Source: a bacterium
GTDB lineage: Bacteria; Patescibacteriota; Dojkabacteria; GCA-002793355
Reading direction: 5' to 3'
Length of the DNA: 64,000 nucleotides
NCBI GenBank assembly: GCA_020853235.1
Contig: JADYZG010000007.1
Coordinates: 1 to 64,000, forward strand
The translations under genes were made by a program, and so were the position numbers. The notes under the pieces were generated by a model that had not been told where the DNA came from, searched no databases, and saw only the letters and a list, made by a program, of their open reading frames with translations. Below, one piece after another: positions 41,900 to 52,258 of this stretch. Within the stretch, counting starts at the first letter, position 1. Each line of letters opens with the position of its first letter.

Positions 41900-43162
41900 A
41901 TGTTAACAGTTCAAAAACTCCAAGAAGAGACACTCGTTTCACTTAAGAAAATGGCAGTCGAGCAAGGCGTTACAAACGCAGACGACTTTACCGCTAAAGA
42001 TAAAGATAAACTCATTTACGAAATTCTAAAGACATCCTCAATTAAGGGTGGTTTCGAATACGCATCTGGAATGCTCGAAGTCGTTAATAATGGAGCACAT
42101 GGATTTGCTCGAGTAGAAGGCGTTTTACCAAGCAACAGAGATATTTATGTTTCTAGCACCCAAATTCAAAAGTTTGGTCTACGAACTGGAGATATTATTG
42201 AAGGTGTTGTTCGTCCATTAAAAGATGGAGAGAAATATCGAAATATGCTTAAAGTTGATTATGTTGGTGGAATGGGAGCTGCTGAAAATATGAAGCGCCT
42301 TCCCTTTGAAAAAAGAACCGTAATTTTCCCAAATAAGCAGTTACACCTTGAAACAAACTCAGAGGTACTTTCGACCAGAATTATCGATTTACTTTCTCCA
42401 ATTGGTTATGGACAGCGATCGATGATTGTTTCCCAGCCGAAGTCCGGTAAAACGACAATTATGAAAGAAATTGCGCAGGGTATTACCGAGAATCATCCAG
42501 ATGTCCAAATTATTGTAGTTCTTGTTGGTGAACGTCCAGAAGAAGTTACGGATATGCAGCGCTCGATCAAAGGTGAAGTATACGCATCGAACTTCGATGA
42601 ACATCCATCAGTAAACGTTGCAACCGCAGAAATGGCATTGGAACGTGCGAAGCGTTTGGTAGAGTGGAATAAGGATGTTGTTATCTTAATGGATAGTATT
42701 ACCCGATTGGCTCGTGCGTATAACTTGGTTATCCCAAGTTCAGGCCGAACGTTGTCAGGTGGTTTTGATCCAGCTGCGTTGTATCCTCCAAAGAGATTCT
42801 TTGGTGCAGCACGAAACTTTGAAGAAGGGGGAAGTTTGACCATTATTGCGACCGCATTGGTAAATACTGGAAGTAAGATGGACGATCTTATCTATGAAGA
42901 ATTCAAGGGTACCGGTAACATGGAACTCCACTTAGATCGAACTCTTGGTGAAAAGAGAATCTACCCAGCAATCGATGTTATCCGTTCAGGAACACGACGA
43001 GAAGACTTGCTGTTAGGTCAGGAAAAACTCCAAATGTCGTGGTTAATTAGAAGAATGTTAGACAATATTGACAAAAATGGAGAGAACGCATCAGAAGTTT
43101 TAATCGAACGAATGAAGACGAGTAAAAGCAATGCAGAATTCTTAAAGAATTTGAGAGAATAA
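41900..43162 (+). CDS. rho: Transcription termination factor Rho
   Basis: QPKSGKTTIMKEIA, VLVGERPEEVTDMQRS, LMDSITRLARAYN, GTGNMELHLDR. Confidence 0.97.
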   Translation: MLTVQKLQEETLVSLKKMAVEQGVTNADDFTAKDKDKLIYEILKTSSIKGGFEYASGMLEVVNNGAHGFARVEGVLPSNRDIYVSSTQIQKFGLRTGDIIEGVVRPLKDGEKYRNMLKVDYVGGMGAAENMKRLPFEKRTVIFPNKQLHLETNSEVLSTRIIDLLSPIGYGQRSMIVSQPKSGKTTIMKEIAQGITENHPDVQIIVVLVGERPEEVTDMQRSIKGEVYASNFDEHPSVNVATAEMALERAKRLVEWNKDVVILMDSITRLARAYNLVIPSSGRTLSGGFDPAALYPPKRFFGAARNFEEGGSLTIIATALVNTGSKMDDLIYEEFKGTGNMELHLDRTLGEKRIYPAIDVIRSGTRREDLLLGQEKLQMSWLIRRMLDNIDKNGENASEVLIERMKTSKSNAEFLKNLRE

Positions 43163-43167
43163 AATGA

Positions 43168-44379
43168 GTGTTATGTGCCATGTATCTACCTGCAAAACCT
43201 GAGATTGTATATATACGACCGTCACTTTCCACAGGAGGAGTTTTATTTTCTGATATTGAATTTCTAAAGGTATTAGGTGATCTGGGTTATAGAATAAAAA
43301 TTATTACTGGACGAGTTTTTGATCAATCAGCACTCAAGTTTATTTTAGAGCAAAGATACGAGCTCATTGAAGATCAACATTTTGATAAATTGTATCTTGA
43401 TAAGACGAAGGATGAGCAAAGACACATAAAGATAAGTGAATGTTTAAGAAAGTTAATTGATAATCCTCAGGCTATTTTGTTTTTCTCCAATCAATTTGTT
43501 GGTTCTCACATACAGTTTTCAAGAGCAAGTTGTATCCTAGCAGAAGAATACAAGGCGATTTTTAGAAATTATGACCCAGCAGATATTGACTTGACTATGT
43601 TACTAGAATTTTCACAGAAAAAAATTCGATTTTCACCGATTAGCAAATTGTTGGCATTACAGTTGGAAAAATATGTGCAAGATAAATCGAAAATTTCAGT
43701 AGCTCCTTTTTTTATGGATTCTGAGAGGTATAAATATGCCAGGCAAAATCGTGAAATATTGCGTAAACTATACGGATATACTTCAGACAGTATTTTAGTT
43801 TTTCAACCAACAAGAGTAGCACCAGTAAAGAGATGTGATAAAGCTCTAATTCTTGCACATGGGCTACAGAAGCATTACGGTAATTCAAAAACTATTAGCT
43901 TGGTGATATCTGGCGGAAGTGAAAATTTGCAAGGTGGTTTCGATGAAACTCGAAAAATACAAAACATTGCAAAAGAACTCGGAGTGGCAAACTTCTTTTT
44001 AAAGCGAGGTTTAGGGTACTTTGTAGAAACAGCTATTTATTATGCAATGGCAGACGTTGTTACATATATGAGTGATATTGAAGGCTTTGGGACCATTCCA
44101 GCAGAAGCGGCAAACTCTGGGGTCCCGCTTGTGACTACATATTACAAAAATATCCTGGGAGATAATGTGTTCGAAGAAGCATACCCCGAATATGATGCTA
44201 TTATAACTGAGACAGGTAATACTGACCTTGTATTGACTGATGTTGTTAAGAAAGTTGTAGATGAATTAGAAAACTCTACAATTGATTTCGAAAAAAACCG
44301 AAAAGTAAGCAATGGGGCGTGTTTTGATGTATCGAATCATATTTCTGAAATAAAAAATTTCATAAAAATACTTTTATGA
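43168..44379 (+). CDS. GT4-type glycosyltransferase
   Basis: VFQPTRVAPVKRCDKAL..., MSDIEGFGTIPAEAANSGVPLVTT; exact start uncertain. Confidence 0.75.
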   Translation: MLCAMYLPAKPEIVYIRPSLSTGGVLFSDIEFLKVLGDLGYRIKIITGRVFDQSALKFILEQRYELIEDQHFDKLYLDKTKDEQRHIKISECLRKLIDNPQAILFFSNQFVGSHIQFSRASCILAEEYKAIFRNYDPADIDLTMLLEFSQKKIRFSPISKLLALQLEKYVQDKSKISVAPFFMDSERYKYARQNREILRKLYGYTSDSILVFQPTRVAPVKRCDKALILAHGLQKHYGNSKTISLVISGGSENLQGGFDETRKIQNIAKELGVANFFLKRGLGYFVETAIYYAMADVVTYMSDIEGFGTIPAEAANSGVPLVTTYYKNILGDNVFEEAYPEYDAIITETGNTDLVLTDVVKKVVDELENSTIDFEKNRKVSNGACFDVSNHISEIKNFIKILL

Positions 44380-44416
44380 GATTTTGCTTTTCCGTTGGAA
44401 TGCTTTATACTGACAA

Positions 44417-45919
44417 ATGGTTTATCTTCGCCCCAAGAAACTAGACATTTTAGGCGATAATGCGTCCCTAGAAGTGTATATTAATCGTTTTACTGCAGAT
44501 CAATATGGTATCAAAGATGGTGACTTGCTCGATCTTTTCTTTGTAGGTCATGAAACAGGTGCGACAGCGATTATTACGGATACAATAGTTGATGATGGGC
44601 ACATCGGAATACCTGCATCAGTATGGAATAGATTTCCAGTTTCAGAGTTAGACCGTGTCGCAATGGAAATTCAAGGACAGGCGAAGTCAATCAAATCAAT
44701 TAGGAAGAAAATCAAAGGCGAAAAACTTTCGTACGACGAAATACGCGAAATTATGTACGATATTGCCAAACGGAGACTTTCCCCAATCGAGATGACCTAT
44801 TTTGCCTCAACCTCATATAACCCTGGTTTTGACGAAGAAGAAATGTTCAACCTCACCAAAGCGATGGCTGATACGGGTATTATTCTTGATTTCTCACAGA
44901 AAGGTGGCATGGTGGTCGATAAGCACTCAATTGGCGGACTTCCGTCAAAAGGTGTCACTCCAGTTATTGTTGCGTTACTATCGTCGCTAGGGTTTGTTGT
45001 TCCAAATACGAGTACTCGAGCAATTACAGCGCCAGCAGGTACAACAGATGTTCTAGAGACACTAATGCCTGTCGCTCTGAGTGAGGAAGAAATCAAAAGA
45101 GTTGTTAATGAGGTAAATGGCTGTTTGGTTTGGGGTGGTGGATTAGATCTAGCGCCAGCTGATGATATTTTAATTCAAATTGAAAAACCATTACACATCG
45201 AATCCTACGATAAATTCGTGGTCAGTATTATTGCGAAAAAGCTGGCCGCCGGGTGTAAATATGTTTTACTTGATCTTCCGTACGGTGAAACTGCAAAAGT
45301 ACCAGATAAAGATGTTGCGAGAGTCGCAAAGATGTTTGAAGATTTATTTGTGAAGTTTAACATTAGGGTCTTTGTCTATAAGCGAAAGGCACTTGGACCA
45401 GATGGAAATGGGATTGGTCCAATACTCGAAGCAAGAGATGTGCTTTGGATTTTAGAACGTGATAAACGACGTCCAATTGGTATGGAAAATCTTGCATTAG
45501 ATATGGCTGCGCAACTGATTGCATTAACGGGGAAATATACTTACCAAGGTGCACACGAGATTCTTCGAGAAACATTAGAAAATGGCGAAGCAAATAAACA
45601 GTTTTGGAAGATTGCAAAAGCCCAGGGAGCTCAAGAGATTAAGAAAAGTAATGAATTACTAGCTGGTCACTATACATATGATATTAAATCGACTAAAAGC
45701 GGTATTATAAGAAGTTTTGATAATCATCTTATCGTCCAAGTTACTCGAGCATTGGGAGCTCCTTATGCAAAGGGGGCGGGAATTTATCTCCATCGTCAAA
45801 TCGGTGACCGCATTGCAGAGGGTGAGGCAATCGCGACACTTTATGCTGAAGCACAAAGTAGAATTGATCTTGCTGTGAGAAACTTGGATGGAACACAGGA
45901 TTCTTGGATACTTACCTAA
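44417..45919 (+). CDS. AMP phosphorylase / thymidine phosphorylase family (long, archaeal-type form)
   Basis: About 500 aa with N-terminal extension; KGGMVVDKHSIGGLPSKGVTPVIVALLSSLG, TRAITAPAGTTDVLETLMPV, GGGLDLAPADDILIQIE. Confidence 0.88.
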   Translation: MVYLRPKKLDILGDNASLEVYINRFTADQYGIKDGDLLDLFFVGHETGATAIITDTIVDDGHIGIPASVWNRFPVSELDRVAMEIQGQAKSIKSIRKKIKGEKLSYDEIREIMYDIAKRRLSPIEMTYFASTSYNPGFDEEEMFNLTKAMADTGIILDFSQKGGMVVDKHSIGGLPSKGVTPVIVALLSSLGFVVPNTSTRAITAPAGTTDVLETLMPVALSEEEIKRVVNEVNGCLVWGGGLDLAPADDILIQIEKPLHIESYDKFVVSIIAKKLAAGCKYVLLDLPYGETAKVPDKDVARVAKMFEDLFVKFNIRVFVYKRKALGPDGNGIGPILEARDVLWILERDKRRPIGMENLALDMAAQLIALTGKYTYQGAHEILRETLENGEANKQFWKIAKAQGAQEIKKSNELLAGHYTYDIKSTKSGIIRSFDNHLIVQVTRALGAPYAKGAGIYLHRQIGDRIAEGEAIATLYAEAQSRIDLAVRNLDGTQDSWILT

Positions 45920-45938
45920 ATTAAGAGTACTATAAAAA

Positions 45939-47369
45939 ATGAAAATCAAATTCATGGGAGCAACAGGAGGGATTGTTACTGGATCTTCGTATCTATTACA
46001 GTTTGCTAATACAACAATTCTCGTAGATTGTGGTATGTACCAAGGAGAAGAACATGTAGAGCGGTTAAATGCTGAACCTTTTCCTTATGATCCAGCAAAA
46101 GTTGATTACCTTTTTCTGACACATGCTCACTTAGATCATGTTGGATTGGTTCCAAAATTAGTTAAACACGGATTTACTGGAAAAATTATTTCCACTGATG
46201 CGACAAAAAGCCTTGCTGAAATTATCATGATGGACGCGGCAAAGATTCAAGAAGAAGACGCCTATTACCGTAGTGATGAACGAAGGAGTAATCATAGTAA
46301 TGAACACGATGATGGTGGTGGACAACAGGCGCAAGTAGGAGGTGCGTTGTATACCCGGGCTGATATACCTGCCGTCATGGAAAAATTTGAGACACATCCA
46401 ATCGGCCAACAAATAAAGGTTACTTCTGATGTCACCTTTCGTATGCGCGAAGCAGGGCATATCCTTGGAGCTGTATCATTCGAAATTTGGTACACAAGTT
46501 CCCAGGGGAGAGAACGAAAGATTGTTATGTCCGGTGATTTGGGGCAAACGGGAGCTCGTATTATTAAGGATCCTGATTTTATTCGTGAAGCAGATTATGT
46601 TGTGATAGAGAGTACTTACGGTGGTCGAAACCATAAAGATAAGAACTCGACATTACTGGAATTTTTGGCAATTTTACAAGATGCCGCAAAAGAGAAAAGT
46701 CGCGTGATCATCCCTACGTTTGCGGTTGAACGTGCACAAGAACTCTTGTACGAAATAAACTTATTTGTGGAACGCGGACTTGTTAAAGGCCTTAAGTATT
46801 TTGTTGATAGCCCACTTGCAATTAAAGCAACTGAGATTTTTAGAATGTATAAAAATTACTATGATGAGGACGCAGTTTCGATGCTTAATGCGGGTGATGA
46901 TCCATTTATGTTTCGTGGGTTAGAATACACAGAAAGTGTCCACGATTCAAGACGTATTGCAGGCGAACGAGGTGCAGTAATTATGGCGGGTAGCGGTATG
47001 TGTACAGGTGGACGTGTTCTTCATCACTTGATGAATGCATTGCCACATAAAGACGCTCATATTGTCTTCGTTGGATTTCAAGTTCCAGGGACACTCGGCC
47101 GCCGGCTTGTGGATGGAGCGACTATGGTAAGAATACATGGTGTCGACATTCCTGTTCGAGCTCAAATGCATACACTGAACGGTTTTTCTGCTCATGCAGA
47201 TCAACATGATTTACTGTATTGGTTGCGAAGTTTTGGACATTCTCCACGAGAAGTTTTTATTACTCATGGAGATCAAACGAATAGGACTATATTAGCCCAA
47301 TTAGTACGGGACGATCTTCAGCTTAATGCGGTAACTCCAGAACCAGGTCAAGAATACGAATTAGACTAA
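45939..47369 (+). CDS. Beta-CASP metallo-beta-lactamase-fold RNA-processing exonuclease-like protein
   Basis: FLTHAHLDHVGLVPKL, GHILGAVSFEI, VMSGDLGQ, MAGSGMCTGGRVLHHL, FSAHADQHDLL. Confidence 0.92.
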   Translation: MKIKFMGATGGIVTGSSYLLQFANTTILVDCGMYQGEEHVERLNAEPFPYDPAKVDYLFLTHAHLDHVGLVPKLVKHGFTGKIISTDATKSLAEIIMMDAAKIQEEDAYYRSDERRSNHSNEHDDGGGQQAQVGGALYTRADIPAVMEKFETHPIGQQIKVTSDVTFRMREAGHILGAVSFEIWYTSSQGRERKIVMSGDLGQTGARIIKDPDFIREADYVVIESTYGGRNHKDKNSTLLEFLAILQDAAKEKSRVIIPTFAVERAQELLYEINLFVERGLVKGLKYFVDSPLAIKATEIFRMYKNYYDEDAVSMLNAGDDPFMFRGLEYTESVHDSRRIAGERGAVIMAGSGMCTGGRVLHHLMNALPHKDAHIVFVGFQVPGTLGRRLVDGATMVRIHGVDIPVRAQMHTLNGFSAHADQHDLLYWLRSFGHSPREVFITHGDQTNRTILAQLVRDDLQLNAVTPEPGQEYELD

Positions 47370-47504
47370 TGAAAGCGTAAAAATTAAAGGTTACACGCTA
47401 GATTTTAGTGTTTGTTTTTACACTTTAAATTTTAACCTTTACTGCGGAAAATGATATAATGTTTCTGGCTCAATCCTTATAGATTCACATAATGGGCATA
47501 ATTT

Positions 47505-48845
47505 TTGTATCAAACAACATTGGTAGAAGAGAAGCAGTTAGTTGGAACCGATATTAATGCGTTATTACTAGCGAAAAAACAAAGTAAATTTTTCTCTAAA
47601 TCTCAGAGTTCGTCGAATATTGGGTTAAGCCTATTTTTAGCACAGTTTTTTGGATGGATTACGTCTAAGTTACTTGGAGTTGTTTCGATACTTCTTGGTC
47701 AGTTTATTACTCTAGAGAAGTCCCTTATCAATCTTCGCGTGGATACGTTGCAACTTTTTTATTGGGGCAGGAGTAATGTTTTCGCCTTGTTCTTTCAGGC
47801 CGTTGCTCTATTTGTGCTTCTTGCTATTGGATTTACTTATGTTGTTGGACAAGGTATTCAGGCAAGGATTTTGGAGGAGTATGCAGTTGAAAAGCCAATA
47901 ATTGTCTATGCGTCGTCGGCAGATACAGTCGAAGAAGCAGGGTCATTGATTACCAGTATGCCTAAAGAATTAAAACGAATTGATACTATTGAATACATTG
48001 TTACCTACGACGATACCATTGGTGCAAAGGCACTTGATAACATAGCAGTCGACTTTGAAATTACCGCAGATAGTATTCGCTGGGCAAACAACTTTGCGAA
48101 AAATTATCAACCAAAACCTGGAACAAAAATTAAAATTCCCCCAGTTTCGGGAAGTCAATATACTGTCCAACCGAATGATACAGTTTCTGCGATTGCATCA
48201 CGATATAAGATTGACAAGTTAACACTTGTTGAGGTTAACTTCCTTGCTGGAGATCAAGAAAAATTAAAAACAGGACAGGTAATTTTCTTGCCTGGTGTTG
48301 CACCTCAGGCTCCAGTGCTTACCGCAACGAAGAAACGAGGGAGTAAAAGCTATCTTTTGTATGGATCTGGCGGTGGTAGTTTTACTGCACCAAAAGGACC
48401 ACGTTTTTTGACTTGGCCAGTAAGTGGTGGTGGTATATCGAGGTGTTATTCAGCGTACCATGACGGCATTGATATTCACCCTTTAGGTTCTGGATCATCG
48501 AATCCAAATATTACTGCTGCTGCTCCGGGTAGAGTAACCTATGCAGGGATTCATTGTACTCCAGGGTGGTGGGGTAGCCCTTGCGGGGGGTATGCATGGG
48601 TTGTTGAAATTGATCACGGTAATGGATTCTCGACAATTTACGGCCATTTACTGCCTAAATCTCTAACTGTTGGGGTAGGTGATGTGGTAGTTCGAGGGCA
48701 AAAAGTTGCGCGAATGGGTAACACAGGAACTTCGACAGGTACGCACGTACACTTCCAAGTAAATCATGGGGGGTTCCTGGGTAAGTCGAGACTAGTTGCA
48801 GTAAATCCAGCGCAATATTTGACAGATACAAATGGTTGTAGATAG
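47505..48845 (+). CDS. Membrane-anchored LysM + M23 peptidase
   Basis: TM segment; LysM YTVQPNDTVSAIASRYKIDKLTLVEVNFL; M23 HDGIDIHPLG...GTHVHFQVN. TTG start uncertain. Confidence 0.9.
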   Translation: MYQTTLVEEKQLVGTDINALLLAKKQSKFFSKSQSSSNIGLSLFLAQFFGWITSKLLGVVSILLGQFITLEKSLINLRVDTLQLFYWGRSNVFALFFQAVALFVLLAIGFTYVVGQGIQARILEEYAVEKPIIVYASSADTVEEAGSLITSMPKELKRIDTIEYIVTYDDTIGAKALDNIAVDFEITADSIRWANNFAKNYQPKPGTKIKIPPVSGSQYTVQPNDTVSAIASRYKIDKLTLVEVNFLAGDQEKLKTGQVIFLPGVAPQAPVLTATKKRGSKSYLLYGSGGGSFTAPKGPRFLTWPVSGGGISRCYSAYHDGIDIHPLGSGSSNPNITAAAPGRVTYAGIHCTPGWWGSPCGGYAWVVEIDHGNGFSTIYGHLLPKSLTVGVGDVVVRGQKVARMGNTGTSTGTHVHFQVNHGGFLGKSRLVAVNPAQYLTDTNGCR

Positions 48846-48897
48846 GGGAAAGTTTGTAATCCAACAGAATCCAATAACATAGAATAATCGACAAGGA

Positions 48898-49953
48898 TTA
48901 TTTACTTAGCTTCTTGAGCAAGTAATAGGGGTACCCCCACAATTTTCTTGTCTTTTCCATTAACCAAATGAACTTGTAGGCATTATCAATTGGGTAATCG
49001 TAAGCACCAACATATTCAATTGTTTTGCCACCAAATCCACGCTTAAATTCTGTTAAACCTGCCCATGGGTCGTATGGATCATTATCTTGTTTCGCTATAC
49101 CGTAGAGGTTGAATGCTTTAAGGCCACGTGCCTTTGCATGTTTCATCAACTCCCAAACTTGCACCTTTGATGCGTGTTTTGTTACTGGACTGTTTGAGTA
49201 AGCACGGCCAGTATGAAGATAGTAGGCAGTAGTTCTGTCGTAGGTAATTAATGATGCAGTTTGTGGCACGTTGTTTACCGAGGCAATACAAATTTCGTAG
49301 GTGCCGTACTGTTTCAGAACCTCAAGTTGTGAGTGATAATATCTTCTCGAGTAGGATACAAAATGTTTAAGGCTAACAGTATTCTGGTACATTTTCCAAA
49401 ATATGTCGAAATCTTCATCTGAGGTAGAGTAGCGAACAGTGACACCATCTTTAATTCCACGTTTGACCCCATTTCTTTGTGATGGACTCATTCCCATCAA
49501 TATATCATCTTCCGCTGGCGTAAGATCAACAATGATTGTTTTTTCAGGCTGTACGTAGGTTGGTGCCTTTTTAAGTCCCGTTAATAGTAATTCTTCTTCT
49601 ATCTCTGTTGAGTTTTCTAAGATAGGATCGAAGCGTATAAAATGCACTGAGAGATTATTGGCAAGCTGTTTTAGGTGTGGTAATAGTGTTTCAAGGACAG
49701 TTGGAATCGAAAGGTCTGGACGCTTAGTAATAACGAATGGTCCATTGGCCACGTAGAGGTGAGACCGAAGTCGAGAGGTTACAAGGATAATTGATGCTCC
49801 TCCAACGAAAGTACCACGATCAAATATTCCAATTCTCCACAGTTTGTGGCCGATTTTCTTTTGGAACTCTCCCCAGCCCCAGGATTGTAATAAAACATTT
49901 CCAGCTAACGAATCCCAGGTTTCTTGGCTTGTTACCTCAGCTATCGTATACAT
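48898..49953 (-). CDS. FemAB/FemX-like aminoacyltransferase (second copy)
   Basis: QSWGWGEFQKKIGHKLWRIGIF, AFNLYGIAKQDNDPYDPWAGLTEFKRGFGGKTIEYVGAYDYPI. Confidence 0.92.
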   Translation of the reverse strand: MYTIAEVTSQETWDSLAGNVLLQSWGWGEFQKKIGHKLWRIGIFDRGTFVGGASIILVTSRLRSHLYVANGPFVITKRPDLSIPTVLETLLPHLKQLANNLSVHFIRFDPILENSTEIEEELLLTGLKKAPTYVQPEKTIIVDLTPAEDDILMGMSPSQRNGVKRGIKDGVTVRYSTSDEDFDIFWKMYQNTVSLKHFVSYSRRYYHSQLEVLKQYGTYEICIASVNNVPQTASLITYDRTTAYYLHTGRAYSNSPVTKHASKVQVWELMKHAKARGLKAFNLYGIAKQDNDPYDPWAGLTEFKRGFGGKTIEYVGAYDYPIDNAYKFIWLMEKTRKLWGYPYYLLKKLSK

Positions 49954-50063
49954 CACCGAATTTTAGCATTTTCACTTGCACGGCGCTATATGCATATAGT
50001 TTTTTGATATTGCTAATCTGCGGAGAATGAATATAATGTAAGTATAAATTTTCTAGACTGCCC

Positions 50064-51008
50064 ATGTCTGAATCTGTCCCACAAGGTATTCAAAAGACGA
50101 TAGATGATATTGTCGCAATTAAAATCCAAGGTGCAACCAATGTCGCGCTAGCAACATTTATCACCATTGGAGAATGGGCCAAAGAAACAGATATAACTGA
50201 CGTTGTCGAATTTAAAGACAAGTTGGGTCAGTACTTATCTATGCTGGCAAATGCTCGACCAAATGAGCCTTTGGCAAAGAATGGAGTTAGATACATTCAA
50301 AATCAACTCGTCTTGCAATACCCGGGTGCTAAAGAGATAAAAAGCATTGCGAACGCTGTAGTTACTTTGGCAGATGCATATGTAAGAATACTTGAGAATG
50401 CAAAAAGTAAGATTGTTACACACGGGGTGGAGTTGTGCAAATTAGCAGACGTTGTTTTTACCCATTGCCACTCGAGCACCGCAGAAGCAATAATTGCAGG
50501 TATCAACAAAGATCACAAAATTAAAGCAATTAATACCGAAACTAGGCCGTTGTATCAAGGGAGGATTACCTCGAAAAACCTTTTAAAGGCAGGCGTTGAA
50601 ACTGCAATGGTTGTTGACTCTGCAGCATCGTATTTTATTACCGATGATAGTTTTTTGCCGGTAAATGTTGTGTTCTTGGGGGCCGATCAGATTTCTGTAA
50701 ACGGCGATGCGCTGAACAAAATTGGAAGTTTTAGTATGGGACTTGCCGCATATTTCGCAAGCAAACCTCTATATATTGTCACACCGAGTTTAAAGTTAGA
50801 TCTTACAACAATCTATAATCCAATTAAAATTGAACTGCGTAAAGACGAGGAAATTTGGCCAGAAGCTCCAGAAGGGCTAGATATTATCAATCCAGCATTT
50901 GACTTGGTTCCACACCAATTTATCACAGGATTTATTACGGAATTTGGGCTTATTAAACCTGAGGAATTAGAAGATCGAGTTCGTCGTGAATATGAATGGA
51001 TTTCCTAA
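50064..51008 (+). CDS. Ribose-1,5-bisphosphate isomerase-like (eIF2B/MtnA superfamily)
   Basis: DVVFTHCHSSTAEAIIAG, INTETRPLYQGRITSKNLLKAG, VVFLGADQISVNGDALNKIGSFSMGLAA. Confidence 0.88.
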   Translation: MSESVPQGIQKTIDDIVAIKIQGATNVALATFITIGEWAKETDITDVVEFKDKLGQYLSMLANARPNEPLAKNGVRYIQNQLVLQYPGAKEIKSIANAVVTLADAYVRILENAKSKIVTHGVELCKLADVVFTHCHSSTAEAIIAGINKDHKIKAINTETRPLYQGRITSKNLLKAGVETAMVVDSAASYFITDDSFLPVNVVFLGADQISVNGDALNKIGSFSMGLAAYFASKPLYIVTPSLKLDLTTIYNPIKIELRKDEEIWPEAPEGLDIINPAFDLVPHQFITGFITEFGLIKPEELEDRVRREYEWIS

Positions 51009-51100
51009 TGTAGCTCTATGGTAAAGTAGTCGTCAGTTCAGTAGCTTGTATTTAAGAATACTACCCAACTACTTAACTATACAACATGCTATAATTCGTT

Positions 51101-52240
51101 ATGAAATCAATCGGGATTGTGGGGCTTCCTAACGTTGGCAAATCAACGCTATTCAATGTTATTACTAAGTTAGCTGTTCCTGCAGAAAATTTTCCATTTA
51201 CGACAATCGATAAAAATGTTGGTGTCATTGAATATCACGATGAACGTATTACAAAGCTCGCAGCACTTTTTGGTTCCAACGAAGTTTTTCCTGCAACAAT
51301 TCAATTCGTTGATATTGCAGGTTTGATTAAAGGTGCATCAAAAGGTGAAGGTCTCGGAAACCAATTTCTTTCGCATATTCGAGAAGTTGACCTTGTTATG
51401 TATTTACTTCGCGCTTTTCCAGATAAACAGGTAACTCACGTTTACGATAGAATCGATCCGAAAAAAGATTTCGAAGACGTTTTAATCGAGCTGGTTTTGA
51501 AAGATGTTGAGACAGTAGAAAAGAAAATTGTCTCAATGGGCAAAGAGGTTCGTACAGGTAAGGATGACAAGATAAAAGTACAGCACGATGCGCTCCAAAA
51601 ATTACACGCACAATTGCTTGAAGGTCGTACGGCTTACAGATTTATCAACGAACCAGCAAACAAGTCAAATGAAGCAATTCAAGAGATTGTGCATGATATA
51701 TTTTTGCTTAGTGCAAAACCATTCTTGGTTGTTCTTAATATTTCATACATTGACATGAGTGAGCCTGCCTACGTTGAACGAGTAGAGCAGTGGAAAAAGG
51801 AAGTAACAGAGTTTGCAGATTTTGCATTTGGATCAGGAGTCATCGGAAATATTGCATTGATCGATTCCAAGTTCCTTGCAGATATTCAGTCGTTTTCTGT
51901 TGAAGAGTTGGAAGAAATGAAGAAAGAACTATCTTACTTCTGTGATGTTCAAACACTAGTCGAAATTGCAAAACAAAAATTACACTTTATTAACTTTTAT
52001 GTCGGTAATGAAAAAGATTCGCGTAGCTGGTTTATTACCGAAGGTCAGACTGCTGTTGATGCAGCGGCATGTATTCATACCGGTATTGCAGAAAAATTCG
52101 TTCGAGCACAGATTGCACGAGCCGAAGATATTTTAGAGCTTGGCGGTTTTAATGAAGTAAAAGCAGCGGGTAAATTACAGACAGTTGGTAAAACGTATGT
52201 GATGCAAGACGGCGACTATATCAATGTTTTAACGAGTTAG
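51101..52240 (+). CDS. ychF: Redox-regulated ATPase/GTPase YchF (OLA1)
   Basis: MKSIGIVGLPNVGKSTLFNVITK, FVDIAGLIKGASKGEGLGNQFLSHIREVD; C-terminal TGS-like domain. Confidence 0.97.
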   Translation: MKSIGIVGLPNVGKSTLFNVITKLAVPAENFPFTTIDKNVGVIEYHDERITKLAALFGSNEVFPATIQFVDIAGLIKGASKGEGLGNQFLSHIREVDLVMYLLRAFPDKQVTHVYDRIDPKKDFEDVLIELVLKDVETVEKKIVSMGKEVRTGKDDKIKVQHDALQKLHAQLLEGRTAYRFINEPANKSNEAIQEIVHDIFLLSAKPFLVVLNISYIDMSEPAYVERVEQWKKEVTEFADFAFGSGVIGNIALIDSKFLADIQSFSVEELEEMKKELSYFCDVQTLVEIAKQKLHFINFYVGNEKDSRSWFITEGQTAVDAAACIHTGIAEKFVRAQIARAEDILELGGFNEVKAAGKLQTVGKTYVMQDGDYINVLTS

Positions 52241-52258
52241 GATATAATCTTCAATTCT

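Noticed and set aside
47376-47460. AAAGGTTA / TAACCTTT inverted repeat, with similar words near 23402 and 41404, as a dispersed repeat family
   Set aside because: Only 8-11 nt shared in AT-rich gaps; within chance. More likely a local terminator-type hairpin.
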